A DNA stretch of 21,710 bases from DASPWV01 sp046727855. Its GTDB lineage: Bacteria > Acidobacteriota > Vicinamibacteria > Vicinamibacterales > UBA2999. Positions 8,864 through 16,075 of this stretch are shown here, piece by piece. The notes under the pieces were generated by a model. The model saw only the letters and a list, made by a program, of their open reading frames with translations, was not told where the DNA came from and ran no database searches. The position numbers and the translations under genes were made by a program. Every line of letters begins with the position of its first letter. Within the stretch, counting starts at the first letter, position 1. The stretch is from NCBI GenBank assembly GCA_046727855.1, contig JBKPDL010000184.1, positions 1 through 21,710 of the forward strand, read 5' to 3'.

Positions 8864-9271
8864 CTACTTTTTCGTGACGTTCCACCCGCCCATAGCGAGC
8901 TCGGTTCCGTTCGTCTTTTCACGCAGCGACCACGTGCCTGTTGCCTTCGCCTCGTCGAACGAACCGGCCAGCACTACTTCGCCTCCCGGGTCGGGAGGGA
9001 AGTCGTAGCGCGCGCTCAACTTGTTGCCATCGAACGACACGGTTTTCAGCGTCGCATCGTACGTCGGCTCGCCCGTGATCGACACCTTGCCCGCAAGCGC
9101 GCCGCTTTGTCCTTTTTCGAGTGTGATTTCGAAACCGCCGGTGCCGGCTCCGTCCCATGTTCCGGTCCACGTGCCGAGAAATCGGTCTGACGCGCCGCCG
9201 CCGCTTTGTCCCGCGGAGCAAATCGCGCCGAAGACGATCACCCACAACCAGAACCCGCATCGATGTCGCAC
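8864..9271 (-). CDS. Small secreted beta-rich protein, function unknown
   Basis: The 135-residue protein has an N-terminal signal sequence (hydrophobic WLWVIVFGAICSAG) and a mature part made of alternating strand-like segments: FLGTWTGTWDG, GGFEITLEK, LAGKVSITG, KLSARYDF, VVLAGSFDEAKATGTWSL. The G-T-W repeats and strand pattern suggest a lipocalin-like or other small beta-barrel exported protein. I cannot assign a family with confidence. The start is a GTG, chosen because AGGAGG (9276-9281) precedes it and it begins the signal peptide. An 18-bp inverted repeat (9291-9308) stands 20 bp upstream of the start. Confidence 0.75.
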   Translation of the reverse strand: MRHRCGFWLWVIVFGAICSAGQSGGGASDRFLGTWTGTWDGAGTGGFEITLEKGQSGALAGKVSITGEPTYDATLKTVSFDGNKLSARYDFPPDPGGEVVLAGSFDEAKATGTWSLREKTNGTELAMGGWNVTKK

Positions 9272-9290
9272 GGCTCCTCCTCTAAACCCC

Positions 9291-9308
9291 TCAATTCGCT
9301 TGAATTGA
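9291..9308. promoter_or_regulatory. Inverted repeat upstream of the small secreted protein gene
   Basis: TCAATTC-GCTT-GAATTGA is a perfect 7-bp inverted repeat with a 4-base loop. It lies just upstream of the ribosome site of the minus-strand gene starting at 9271, so it could be an operator or a leader hairpin. The motif TGTCAAYTCAAGYGAAYT that contains most of it recurs in opposite orientation at 9385-9402. Confidence 0.4.
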
Positions 9309-9384
9309 CAGTCGTGGCACCGTGGTGGATGCCGCGTGTGGGCCTGGTAGCGGCATCGTTCGAGCTTTCTAGCGCCGTTGGCGT

Positions 9385-9411
9385 TGTCAACTCAAGTGAA
9401 CTCTGGGCTTA
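9385..9411. repeat. Internal copy of the border-type AACTC/GTG repeat
   Basis: ACTCAAGTGAACTCTGG (from 9390) closely matches ACTCACGTGGACTCTGG at positions 10-26 of the window, and AACTCAAGTGAACTC resembles GAACTGACGTGAACTG at 89-104. It lies in the 166-bp gap between two minus-strand genes. That gap shows no other gene. Confidence 0.4.
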
Positions 9412-9437
9412 ATTGGTCCGGTCAGGATACACGCACC

Positions 9438-9812
9438 TTATTTCGCGAGCACGTGGCTTGTGGTCACGTCGGCGATCAGCTTCTCGTCCGCGCCAGAGAC
9501 GATGGTCCGGACGACGCTCACCATGCGACCGCGTTTGACGTACGTGGCTACAGCCTTCAGCGAACCCTCGCGCTGATTTGCCAGAAAGCTCGCGTTCAGA
9601 TTGATAGCGAGCGGAAATCCAGTGCCGCCCTCGGGTGGCCGCTCGGGCCCTATGACAAGGAGGGTGGCCGTCACATCCGCCATCCATAGCATCGCGCCGG
9701 CGTGCACGACGCCATAGGGATTCTGGATGCCCGCAGCGATCGGCATCTCAGCGACGACGCGCTCATCGGTTCTCTCGGTGATCGTGAAGGCGATCGACCC
9801 TTGTACAGTCAC
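9438..9812 (-). CDS. PaaI/4HBT-type hotdog-fold thioesterase
   Basis: The 124-residue protein matches the short single-domain hotdog thioesterases that hydrolyse acyl-CoA esters. NPYGVVHAGAMLWMAD (31-46) is the helix-entry motif, with HAG in place of the common HGG and D46 at the position of the catalytic Asp in PaaI-type enzymes. FLANQREGSLKAVATYVKRGRMVSVVRTIV is the long central strand pair typical of the fold. The GTG start is preceded by AGGAG in GCAGGAGCAGAG. It may serve CoA-ester housekeeping beside the crotonase-fold gene, but its substrate is not readable. Confidence 0.82.
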   Translation of the reverse strand: MTVQGSIAFTITERTDERVVAEMPIAAGIQNPYGVVHAGAMLWMADVTATLLVIGPERPPEGGTGFPLAINLNASFLANQREGSLKAVATYVKRGRMVSVVRTIVSGADEKLIADVTTSHVLAK

Positions 9813-9919
9813 CTCTGCTCCTGCGCGGCGAGATTCTATCGCCGAACCGCGCGGAGCATCAGGTCCTCCGGGTAACGATCCGCGGTCAGTGCGAGTACGG
9901 CGACCACATCACCCCAACA

Positions 9920-10183
9920 TCACTCCGGGGTATCCAGAACATTGTCCGCCAACCGAAACTCGCCCGCGTCGGCGGATTCGAGAAGGCCTCGTGCCCGTTC
10001 GGCATCCGCCTCGGACACGTCGATTTCCACCGCGCCGAGGCCATCCAGAGTGAAGCCATGCGTGTTTCGCAGCGATTCGCCGCGCGCGATCGTCTGAATA
10101 CCGGCTGCTTCGAGAAACGCGCGCACCTGTTGCGCATGAGCCTCGCCGTTTGCTATGAACACGCAACGCAACTGCTGATTCAT
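9920..10183 (-). CDS. DUF2007-type small protein
   Basis: The 87-residue protein reads CVFIANGEAHAQQVRAFLE, then AAGIQTIARGE, then EIDVSEADAERARGLLESA. This is the compact beta-alpha-beta layout of DUF2007 (putative signal-transducing protein), usually about 70-90 residues. The open frame extends to 10228. ATG 10183 is preferred because it begins the conserved domain and CGGAGG lies upstream, though about 10 bases away. The function is unknown in the family. It follows the E1 gene by 113 bp and a strong hairpin, so it is probably separately expressed. Confidence 0.7.
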   Translation of the reverse strand: MNQQLRCVFIANGEAHAQQVRAFLEAAGIQTIARGESLRNTHGFTLDGLGAVEIDVSEADAERARGLLESADAGEFRLADNVLDTPE

Positions 10184-10237
10184 GCCGCACCACCTCCGCA
10201 AAGGACGCGCAACGTTCCCGTCTTCCATGATACGCGC

Positions 10238-10268
10238 GCTCGACCGACGCCAAGCGTCTCCGTCGAGC
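10238..10268. terminator. Strong hairpin after the E1 gene
   Basis: GCTCGAC (10238-10244) pairs with GTCGAGC (10262-10268). Inside, GACGC (10246-10250) pairs with GCGTC (10254-10258) around a CAA loop. It lies 29 bp downstream of the E1 stop on the minus strand. No T-run follows on either strand, so a classical intrinsic terminator is not proven. It may be an mRNA 3'-end hairpin. Confidence 0.4.
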
Positions 10269-10296
10269 AGAGCGCCAAGGGCCCATTAAACCGACG

Positions 10297-12756
10297 TCAA
10301 ATGCCGTATCGCTCGCGTCGAACTAATTCATCCAGCGTCTGATTCGTGCTCGGACGATGACCTTTCAGCGGAAGAATGCGTTCATGAATCGCATCGAGGA
10401 TCCAGGACGCCTGCGGAAAGAACATCGATTCGTATTCCGCCGCCGGCGTGATCCAGTTGCGCGCGCCGAGGACGACCGGAGGCTCGTCGAGATCGTCGAA
10501 GGAGAATTGCGAGAGATTCGCAGCCACTGTGTGCATGGCGCTTCCGCGTTCGACCGCATCGCTCACCAGAACGACCTTGCCGGTCTTTTCGACCGACTCG
10601 CCGAGCGGCGCGTAGTCCAGCGGGTTTGCCCCTCGCAGGTCGACGACTTCGGCGGAGACGTTGAATTCCGCCTTGAGCCGATCGGCCGCTTCAATCGCCG
10701 TGTAGAGAGGGGGTCCAAGCGTCGCAATCGTCAAATCCGTTCCCGATCGCTTGACGTCGGGTACGCAGAGCTCGAGCTCGTAGTAGCCCTCCGGCACGCC
10801 GTCCTCGGCGAATATCTCGCCCATGTCGTATATCTTCTGGCTTTCGAAGAAGACCACCGGATCGGTACCCGCGAGCGCGGCGTTCATCATGCCTTTCGCG
10901 TCGTATGGGGTGACCGGATAAACGACCTTGAGTCCCGGAATGTGATGAACCAGCGCGGTGAAGTCCTGTGAGTGCTGCGCGCCGTATTTCGATCCCACGG
11001 AAACACGCAGCACGACAGGCATCTTCAACTGCCCGGCCGACATCGCCTGCCACTTCGCAAGTTGATTGAAAATCTCGTCTCCCGCACGCCCCATGAAGTC
11101 GGCGTACATCAATTCCGCGACGACCCGGCCGCCTGCGAGCGCGTAGCCGACGGCCGCGCCGACAATGGCGGCTTCGGAAATCGGGGAGTTGAAGAGGCGA
11201 TGATAGGGCAGTGCTTCAGTCAGCCCGCGATACACCGCGAACGCCCCACCCCAATCGCGATTTTCCTCGCCAAACGCGATCATCGTCGGATCGACGGCGA
11301 AGCGGTGCAACAGCGCCTCGAAGATCGCGTCTCTGACGTTGAACGCCTGTGCCTTTGGCACCGGCTGACCGTCGTGCTTCGGCGTTCGAATCTTGCCGCG
11401 GATCTGCTGCACGCGGGGGTTGTCAGTGAGATCCTGCAGGAACTCCGGCTTGCGATCGTCGAACTTCTCGACGCGTTGGTTCGAAAACATGACCGTGCCG
11501 ATCAGTTCGGAATCAAACGCGATGTGCGGACTCATGTCGAGATCGATGGCTAGGCGGAGCATCTCGAACACGGTGGATTCGATTTCCGCTTTCGCCGCGT
11601 CGAGCGCCTCGTCTGACGCGACGCGATGCTCGACCAGCCTGGCGCGAAATGCCGGAATCGAATCAGCCTGCTGCCAACGCTCGATCTCTTCCTTCGATCG
11701 ATAGCTCGATGCATCGGAAGGCGAGTGGCCGCTGAAGCGATACGTGACGGTCTCGAGCAGTACGGGACCGCGGCCTTCGGCAATCACCTGACGCTTGCGG
11801 TGAAATGCATCGATGACCGGCAGCGGGTCGTAGCCGTTTACCCGCTCCGCATGCATCTGCTCCGGATTCACGCCCGCGCCGAGCCGCGCGATCGACTGCA
11901 TGCCCATGGTCTCGCCAAAGGGCTGGCCGCCCATGCCGTAGAAGTTGTTCATGCAGTTGAAGATGATCGGCAGCCCGCCGCCGAGCGACGGATCCCACAG
12001 CGTTCGATATTGGTCCATCGCAGAAAAGGTGATGCCTTCCCACACCGGACCACAACCAAATGACGAGTCGCCGATGTTGGCGACGACGACGCCCGGCCTG
12101 CGGTTGACGCGTTTGAACAGCGCCGCGCCGGGCGCGATTGAGCCGGAGCCACCGACGATGGCGTTGTTGGGATAGATGCCGAAGGGCGCGAAGAAGGCGT
12201 GCATGGAACCGCCAAGACCGCGATTGAACCCGGTCTCGCGCGCGAAGATCTCGCCGTAGGCACCGTAAACGAAAAACCGCAGCGCGAGCGCCTTCACCGA
12301 TCCGGTGAAACCTTTCTCCACAGGCCGCAGCAGCGCGCCGTCGCGATACGACTGCATGATCTGCAGCAGCGCGGCGTCGGCGAGCTGCCGGATGGCCGAA
12401 AAGCCCTTCGCGAGAATCTCGCCGTGACTGCGATGCGATCCGAAGATGTGATCGTCGGGCGTGAGCGTAAAGGCCATGCCGACCGCGGCGGCTTCCTGGC
12501 CGATCGACAAATGGGCAGGCCCGGCATGATGGTAGGCGACGTCCTTATAGCTGCCCCTGGTCTTGATCTCCTGCAGCGCCGTCTCGAACTCGCGGATGCC
12601 GCACATGTCGCGCCAGATGTTGACGAGGTCTTCGGTCGAGAATCGCGCTCGTTCTTGCTCCAGCGTACGGTCGTATGCATTCAGCGGAATGTCGACGAAC
12701 CGAATGGTTTCTTTGGTAAAGACCTTGTGCGGTTCTATGACAATTGACTTCGGCAT
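10297..12756 (-). CDS. Fused alpha/beta E1 component of a 2-oxoacid dehydrogenase (TPP-dependent)
   Basis: The 819-residue protein joins both E1 subunits. Residues about 40-430 are the alpha part: HRSHGEILAKG (108-118), the TPP/Mg motif starting GDSSFG (229-234) and ending at the Asn cluster 267-271, and YRFSGHSPSD (339-348), the loop matching the regulated loop of E1 alpha. Residues about 470-819 are the beta part: GEENRDWGGAF (496-506), FNSPISEAAIVGAAVGYALAG (522-542), YGAQHSQD (591-598) and a C-terminal transketolase-like domain. Such fusions occur in branched-chain or acetoin-type dehydrogenases of Acidobacteria and Bacteroidetes. ATG 12756 is chosen; the frame continues 11 codons into low-complexity DNA. 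No clear ribosome site is seen. E2 lies upstream; no E3 is in the window. The substrate could be pyruvate, a branched-chain keto acid, acetoin or a cluster-specific keto acid. Confidence 0.92.
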   Translation of the reverse strand: MPKSIVIEPHKVFTKETIRFVDIPLNAYDRTLEQERARFSTEDLVNIWRDMCGIREFETALQEIKTRGSYKDVAYHHAGPAHLSIGQEAAAVGMAFTLTPDDHIFGSHRSHGEILAKGFSAIRQLADAALLQIMQSYRDGALLRPVEKGFTGSVKALALRFFVYGAYGEIFARETGFNRGLGGSMHAFFAPFGIYPNNAIVGGSGSIAPGAALFKRVNRRPGVVVANIGDSSFGCGPVWEGITFSAMDQYRTLWDPSLGGGLPIIFNCMNNFYGMGGQPFGETMGMQSIARLGAGVNPEQMHAERVNGYDPLPVIDAFHRKRQVIAEGRGPVLLETVTYRFSGHSPSDASSYRSKEEIERWQQADSIPAFRARLVEHRVASDEALDAAKAEIESTVFEMLRLAIDLDMSPHIAFDSELIGTVMFSNQRVEKFDDRKPEFLQDLTDNPRVQQIRGKIRTPKHDGQPVPKAQAFNVRDAIFEALLHRFAVDPTMIAFGEENRDWGGAFAVYRGLTEALPYHRLFNSPISEAAIVGAAVGYALAGGRVVAELMYADFMGRAGDEIFNQLAKWQAMSAGQLKMPVVLRVSVGSKYGAQHSQDFTALVHHIPGLKVVYPVTPYDAKGMMNAALAGTDPVVFFESQKIYDMGEIFAEDGVPEGYYELELCVPDVKRSGTDLTIATLGPPLYTAIEAADRLKAEFNVSAEVVDLRGANPLDYAPLGESVEKTGKVVLVSDAVERGSAMHTVAANLSQFSFDDLDEPPVVLGARNWITPAAEYESMFFPQASWILDAIHERILPLKGHRPSTNQTLDELVRRERYGI

Positions 12757-12764
12757 GGCGGCAT

Positions 12765-12870
12765 AAGAACGAAGAACGCGAACAACCAAAAAACGAACAA
12801 CGAAGAACGAAAGCTTGCCTCGCCGAAGTTCGCACGGATGCTGCGAGCGAAGGCGGGGACTAAGAACGAA
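12765..12870. repeat. GAACGA low-complexity tract with an embedded REP-like palindrome
   Basis: Repeats of AAGAACGAA/AACAACGAA run from 12765 to 12813 and resume at 12861-12870. Between them lies a REP-like element (12814-12858) with partly complementary arms (CGCC...CGCA against TGCG...GGCG around CGGATGC) and the terminal string GCGAAGGCGGG. That 11-mer also ends the two larger elements at 13599-13702 and 18016-18113. The tract fills the E1-E2 gap and runs into the last codons of E2 (ending DAFRS). Confidence 0.55.
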
Positions 12871-14014
12871 AAGCGTCCGATACGATTAATTCCACCGATT
12901 CGATTTTCTGTTTGACGCTTGCCAAAAAGCGCGCGCCTGGAGCGCCGTCGATCGCTTGATGGTCGAGTGTCAGCGACAAGCCGATCGAGTCGATGAACTC
13001 AACGCCGCCAGCCGTGCGCACCGGTTTGAGTTGTATCGCACCCACGCCCAGGATCGCGACCTGCGGAGGGTTGATCACCGGCGTGAACGTTTCGACACCC
13101 AGACCGCCGAGATTACTGATCGTAAACGTGGCGCCGGACAAATCGTCCGGCGAGATCTTGCCCTTGACCGCGTCCATGGCGAGGGTCTTCGCGCGATGCG
13201 CCAGCTCGGCGAGCGTCAACTTGTCGGCATGGCGGATCACCGGGACGAGAAGGCCGCGCGGAGTGTCGCACGCAAAGCCAAGATGGACGTCGCTGTGGGT
13301 GATGACCTCGTCATGTTTGTACTCGGCGTTGAGCGCTGGTACCTCGCGCAGCGCGTGCATCGTGCAATAGGCGACGAGATCGCCGATGGTGGCGTGCGCC
13401 AGCTGCGGACTGGCCTTCGCGCGTATGCGCATGGCGGTGAGGCCAGTCGCGTTTGCCGAGGCGTGCAGCGTGTATTGCGCGGTGGACGCGAGTGAGTCGC
13501 GCATTCGCCGCGCGATGAGTGTTCGCGTAGACGACGGCGTATCTGCGGCGGGACGCCGCGCGCGCGGGCGCCAGGAACGAGGTGCGGCAGCGGCGGCAGG
13601 CCCGCCTTCGCGTATGTCGGTATCAGGCGGCTTTGGCGACGTCTCGCCGTCCCTCGACGCTGCTCGCGACGGCCCTGAGCCTGTCGAAGGGCCGTCGCTC
13701 GCGTGAGCTCCTGCGCGAGCGGAGGCGGATGCGTGGGGGGCGCCGGACGCGGGCCGAAACCCCTCAACACTTTCTCCATCGCTGCCGATGACACACAGGT
13801 TGGTGAACACCGGCACCACCGCGCCTTCATCGAAAAAAGTCTCGAGCACCGTGCCGTCAACCGGTGCGTTGATTTCAAACGTCGTCTTATCGGTCTCGAT
13901 TTCCGCGATCACTTCGCCGGCCGCTACGGTGCTGCCCTTCCGCGTGAACCAGCGCGTGACGATGCATTCTTCGACGGTCGTGCCGAATTGCGGAACCTGG
14001 ACTGCCGTGGCCAT
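12860..14014 (-). CDS. E2 dihydrolipoamide acyltransferase, lacking a recognisable E3-binding domain
   Basis: The 384-residue protein has one lipoyl domain (about 1-78) with the lipoylation motif ETDKTT and modifiable lysine K43. A long linker (about 80-160) follows, then the catalytic acyltransferase domain (about 160-384). That domain has FTISNLGGLGV (297-307) and the active-site motif DHQAIDG with H352 and D356. Typical E2 proteins carry a peripheral subunit-binding domain between lipoyl and catalytic parts; none is visible here. Instead residues about 105-139 are encoded by a palindromic repeat element shared with the PQQ dehydrogenase gene. The protein works with the downstream fused E1. 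The ATG has only a weak GGAG upstream. It lies 50 bp after the transaldolase-family gene, consistent with one operon. Confidence 0.92.
   Translation of the reverse strand: MATAVQVPQFGTTVEECIVTRWFTRKGSTVAAGEVIAEIETDKTTFEINAPVDGTVLETFFDEGAVVPVFTNLCVIGSDGESVEGFRPASGAPHASASARAGAHASDGPSTGSGPSRAASRDGETSPKPPDTDIREGGPAAAAAPRSWRPRARRPAADTPSSTRTLIARRMRDSLASTAQYTLHASANATGLTAMRIRAKASPQLAHATIGDLVAYCTMHALREVPALNAEYKHDEVITHSDVHLGFACDTPRGLLVPVIRHADKLTLAELAHRAKTLAMDAVKGKISPDDLSGATFTISNLGGLGVETFTPVINPPQVAILGVGAIQLKPVRTAGGVEFIDSIGLSLTLDHQAIDGAPGARFLASVKQKIESVELIVSDAFRS
13599..13702 (-). repeat. In-frame palindromic element, copy in the E2 linker
   Basis: Read on the minus strand, the 58-bp core (13693 to 13636) matches 18025-18082 at 53 of 58 positions. 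Similarity continues outward to GCGAG on one side and GCGAAGGCGGGCC on the other. Nested inverted repeats are visible: GGCCCT/AGGGCC and CCGTC/GACGG. The element is translated as GPSTGSGPSRAASRDGETS, then a short variable part ending REGGP. Confidence 0.85.
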
Positions 14015-14064
14015 CTACAGAACGAACTCCAAATCTCTAAATCCCCACTTCTCCAAATTCACGA

Positions 14065-15090
14065 TCACAAGGCTTCCATCGCTTTCCACGACTCGGTGAA
14101 CTGACTCAGCGTCCGTTGCGTGAGGCCAAACGAAATGAAATCCTCCGGCTTCATGCCGTGCGGCTCGTAGGCCCGCACAAAATCGGGCAATTGCCGCAGC
14201 CGCTCGACGACATCGTCTGAGACGGGCCAGTCGATCCGCGCTTCGCGCGGGAAGTCTTCTGACACAAACGGCCCCTGATACGCCGGGTGGATCGACATCA
14301 CGAGAGATGCACCGGTCAGCTCGGTCAAGTGGTATGGTCCGCGCAGCGCGGCTACGAGGAGCGTGGCGTCGTAGCGGCAGCGCTGGTACATCGTGTACGC
14401 GCGTTTGACGACGGCGAGGCCAGCCTGGCGGATGTCGGCCTCGCTGACCGATGCACGTCCATCATGCGCGACCTCGCGCAGGTAATCATCCAGACGTCCA
14501 ATCATGATCACCGCAAAGCACTTACCGGGTTCGACGCCGCGTTGACGCGCGCGTGCGATGCCCGCGCGATGGCGCTCCGCCGAAGCGATCGCCTGCGGCA
14601 CCGTGAAACTTACCGTTACCGTCGCGGTAATGCCCTCGGCGATGCAATCTTCGAGCACGTCGAGCCCCGCGGCCGTTGCCGGAAGCTTGACGGCAATGTT
14701 AGGCGCCCAGGCGTGAAACCGTTTGGCCATCGCCAACATGCAGTCGCGATCGCCGGCGCGCGCTGGATTCACCTGGGCGCAGACAAAACCGGCCGTGCCA
14801 CCGCTGCGCTCGAACACCGGCCGCAACTTGTCGGCGGCGGCGGTCACCGTGATTTGCATCAACGATTCCGCTTTAGGCTCCGGCGGCAGGTTGCGCGCCT
14901 GGGTGCGCTCGATCGCGGTGCGCCAGCTCGCCGCATTCGCCGCGAGCGCGGTGCTCGCGAGCACCGGATTGGTGGTCACGCCGCTGGCGCCCCGCTTCAA
15001 ACCGAGGTCGAGCTCAGCCGGATCCGCTGAATCGTGCCACCACCTCGTCGTCGTGTCGGCGACGAGCCAATCGAGATAAGTCTGAACCAC
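14065..15090 (-). CDS. Transaldolase-family protein
   Basis: The 341-residue protein matches class I transaldolase-like TIM barrels. SGVTTNPVL (36-44) is the N-terminal family signature. NIAVKLPATAAGLDVLE (131-147) carries the Schiff-base lysine K135. VTVSFTVPQA and MIGRLDDYL follow at the expected spacing. Transaldolases move a three-carbon dihydroxyacetone unit between sugar phosphates, and relatives act as fructose-6-phosphate aldolases; which one applies is not readable. The start is GTG 15090, with AGGA a few bases upstream. It is the first gene of the minus-strand unit leading to E2 and E1, and its start lies 23 bp from the shared palindromic operator, so it is likely co-regulated with the divergent plus-strand genes. 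Confidence 0.85.
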   Translation of the reverse strand: MVQTYLDWLVADTTTRWWHDSADPAELDLGLKRGASGVTTNPVLASTALAANAASWRTAIERTQARNLPPEPKAESLMQITVTAAADKLRPVFERSGGTAGFVCAQVNPARAGDRDCMLAMAKRFHAWAPNIAVKLPATAAGLDVLEDCIAEGITATVTVSFTVPQAIASAERHRAGIARARQRGVEPGKCFAVIMIGRLDDYLREVAHDGRASVSEADIRQAGLAVVKRAYTMYQRCRYDATLLVAALRGPYHLTELTGASLVMSIHPAYQGPFVSEDFPREARIDWPVSDDVVERLRQLPDFVRAYEPHGMKPEDFISFGLTQRTLSQFTESWKAMEAL

Positions 15091-15113
15091 GCGATCCTGC
15101 GAGATATTCCTCT

Positions 15114-15133
15114 ACTTGACCGGTAAAGTAAAC
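15114..15133. promoter_or_regulatory. Palindromic operator between transaldolase and isomerase-like genes
   Basis: ACTTGACCGGTAAAGT (15114-15129) is the second copy of ACTTnACCGGTnAAGT. Read on the minus strand with its GTTT extension it matches the receptor-region copy at 3586-3605. It sits in the 61-bp divergent gap, 23 bp from the transaldolase start and 22 bp from the isomerase-like start, so a bound protein would affect both. TTTACCG (15138-15144) nearby may be a partial further half-site. Confidence 0.6.
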
Positions 15134-15151
15134 TCATTTACCGTTCGCCGG

Positions 15152-16075
15152 ATGACGAACCTTCTCGATCGTCGGACGTTTACCCGGAGCGTACTCGCCG
15201 GCCTCGCGGCCGCCGCGTGGCCGACATCAAGCGCCGCGCAATCCCGCAAACTGAAAATCGGCTGCACTGCCCTCATCTGGGGCGCCTTGCCGCGCTCGCC
15301 GGAGAATCTTGCCACTGCCGTGCGCGATATGGCGAGCCTCGGCTTTCACGGCTTCGAGACGTTCGCGTCGATCGTGCACGACATGGACGGCAAAGGGACG
15401 CTCGCCCCGCTGCTCGCGCAGCATCCGATTCCGCTCGTCTCTGGATACGCGACCGTCCAGCTGATCGACACCGCCACGCGCAAAGAAAACCTTGCGCAGT
15501 TGATTGACTGGGGCAGGTCGCTCAAGAAACACGGCGGCCGGTTCATGGTGCTGGCGCCGAACGGTGTGAAGCGCGAGACGTATAACTTTGCCGAGCACCG
15601 CGACAAGATCGTCGCCGGCTTGAACGAATACGCCAAAGCGATGAACGATCTCGGTCTTGGCGCCGGGCTGCACCAGCACACGAGCACCGCGGTTGAATCA
15701 CGCGATGAGACCTACGCCGTGATGGAAGCGGCCGATACGCGCTATCTGAAATTTGCGCCGGATGTCGGCCAGCTTCAGAAGGGCGGTGCGGATGCGGCCA
15801 AGGTCGTCAAGGACTTCGCCTCGATTACCGTGCACATGCACTTGAAGGACTACAAGGGCTGGGAGCACTTTGCCGGTTACTGTCCGCTCGGCGAGGGGAA
15901 GGTCGATCTCGAGTCGATTCTCGACACGGTGGAAGCGTCGAATCCAAACGCGAACATCATGCACGAGCTCGATGGCTCGCAGAACGCACCTTACACGCCG
16001 CTGCAGACCGCGGAGATTGGCGTCGCGTACCTGCGCAAGCTCGGATACACCTTCCGCAGCGGCCGCAGCCTATGA
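15152..16075 (+). CDS. Tat-exported sugar phosphate isomerase/epimerase-like TIM-barrel protein
   Basis: The 307-residue protein starts with a twin-arginine signal, RRTFTRSVLAGLAAAAW (7-23), with likely cleavage near SAAQ (30). The mature part fits the AP-endonuclease-2/xylose-isomerase-like barrel (IolE-like sugar isomerases, epimerases, dehydratases). Candidate metal and substrate residues are E69 (GFETF), H174 and H176 (GLHQHTST), D204 (PDVGQ), H228 and H230 (VHMHLKDY) and E272 (HELDG). The frame extends to 15116, inside the operator; ATG 15152 is chosen because it immediately precedes the Tat signal. It overlaps the PQQ dehydrogenase gene by 4 bp (ATGA), so the two are translationally coupled. 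Export beside a periplasmic dehydrogenase suggests action on an unphosphorylated sugar or keto-sugar outside the cytoplasm; that role is inferred. Confidence 0.88.
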   Translation: MTNLLDRRTFTRSVLAGLAAAAWPTSSAAQSRKLKIGCTALIWGALPRSPENLATAVRDMASLGFHGFETFASIVHDMDGKGTLAPLLAQHPIPLVSGYATVQLIDTATRKENLAQLIDWGRSLKKHGGRFMVLAPNGVKRETYNFAEHRDKIVAGLNEYAKAMNDLGLGAGLHQHTSTAVESRDETYAVMEAADTRYLKFAPDVGQLQKGGADAAKVVKDFASITVHMHLKDYKGWEHFAGYCPLGEGKVDLESILDTVEASNPNANIMHELDGSQNAPYTPLQTAEIGVAYLRKLGYTFRSGRSL

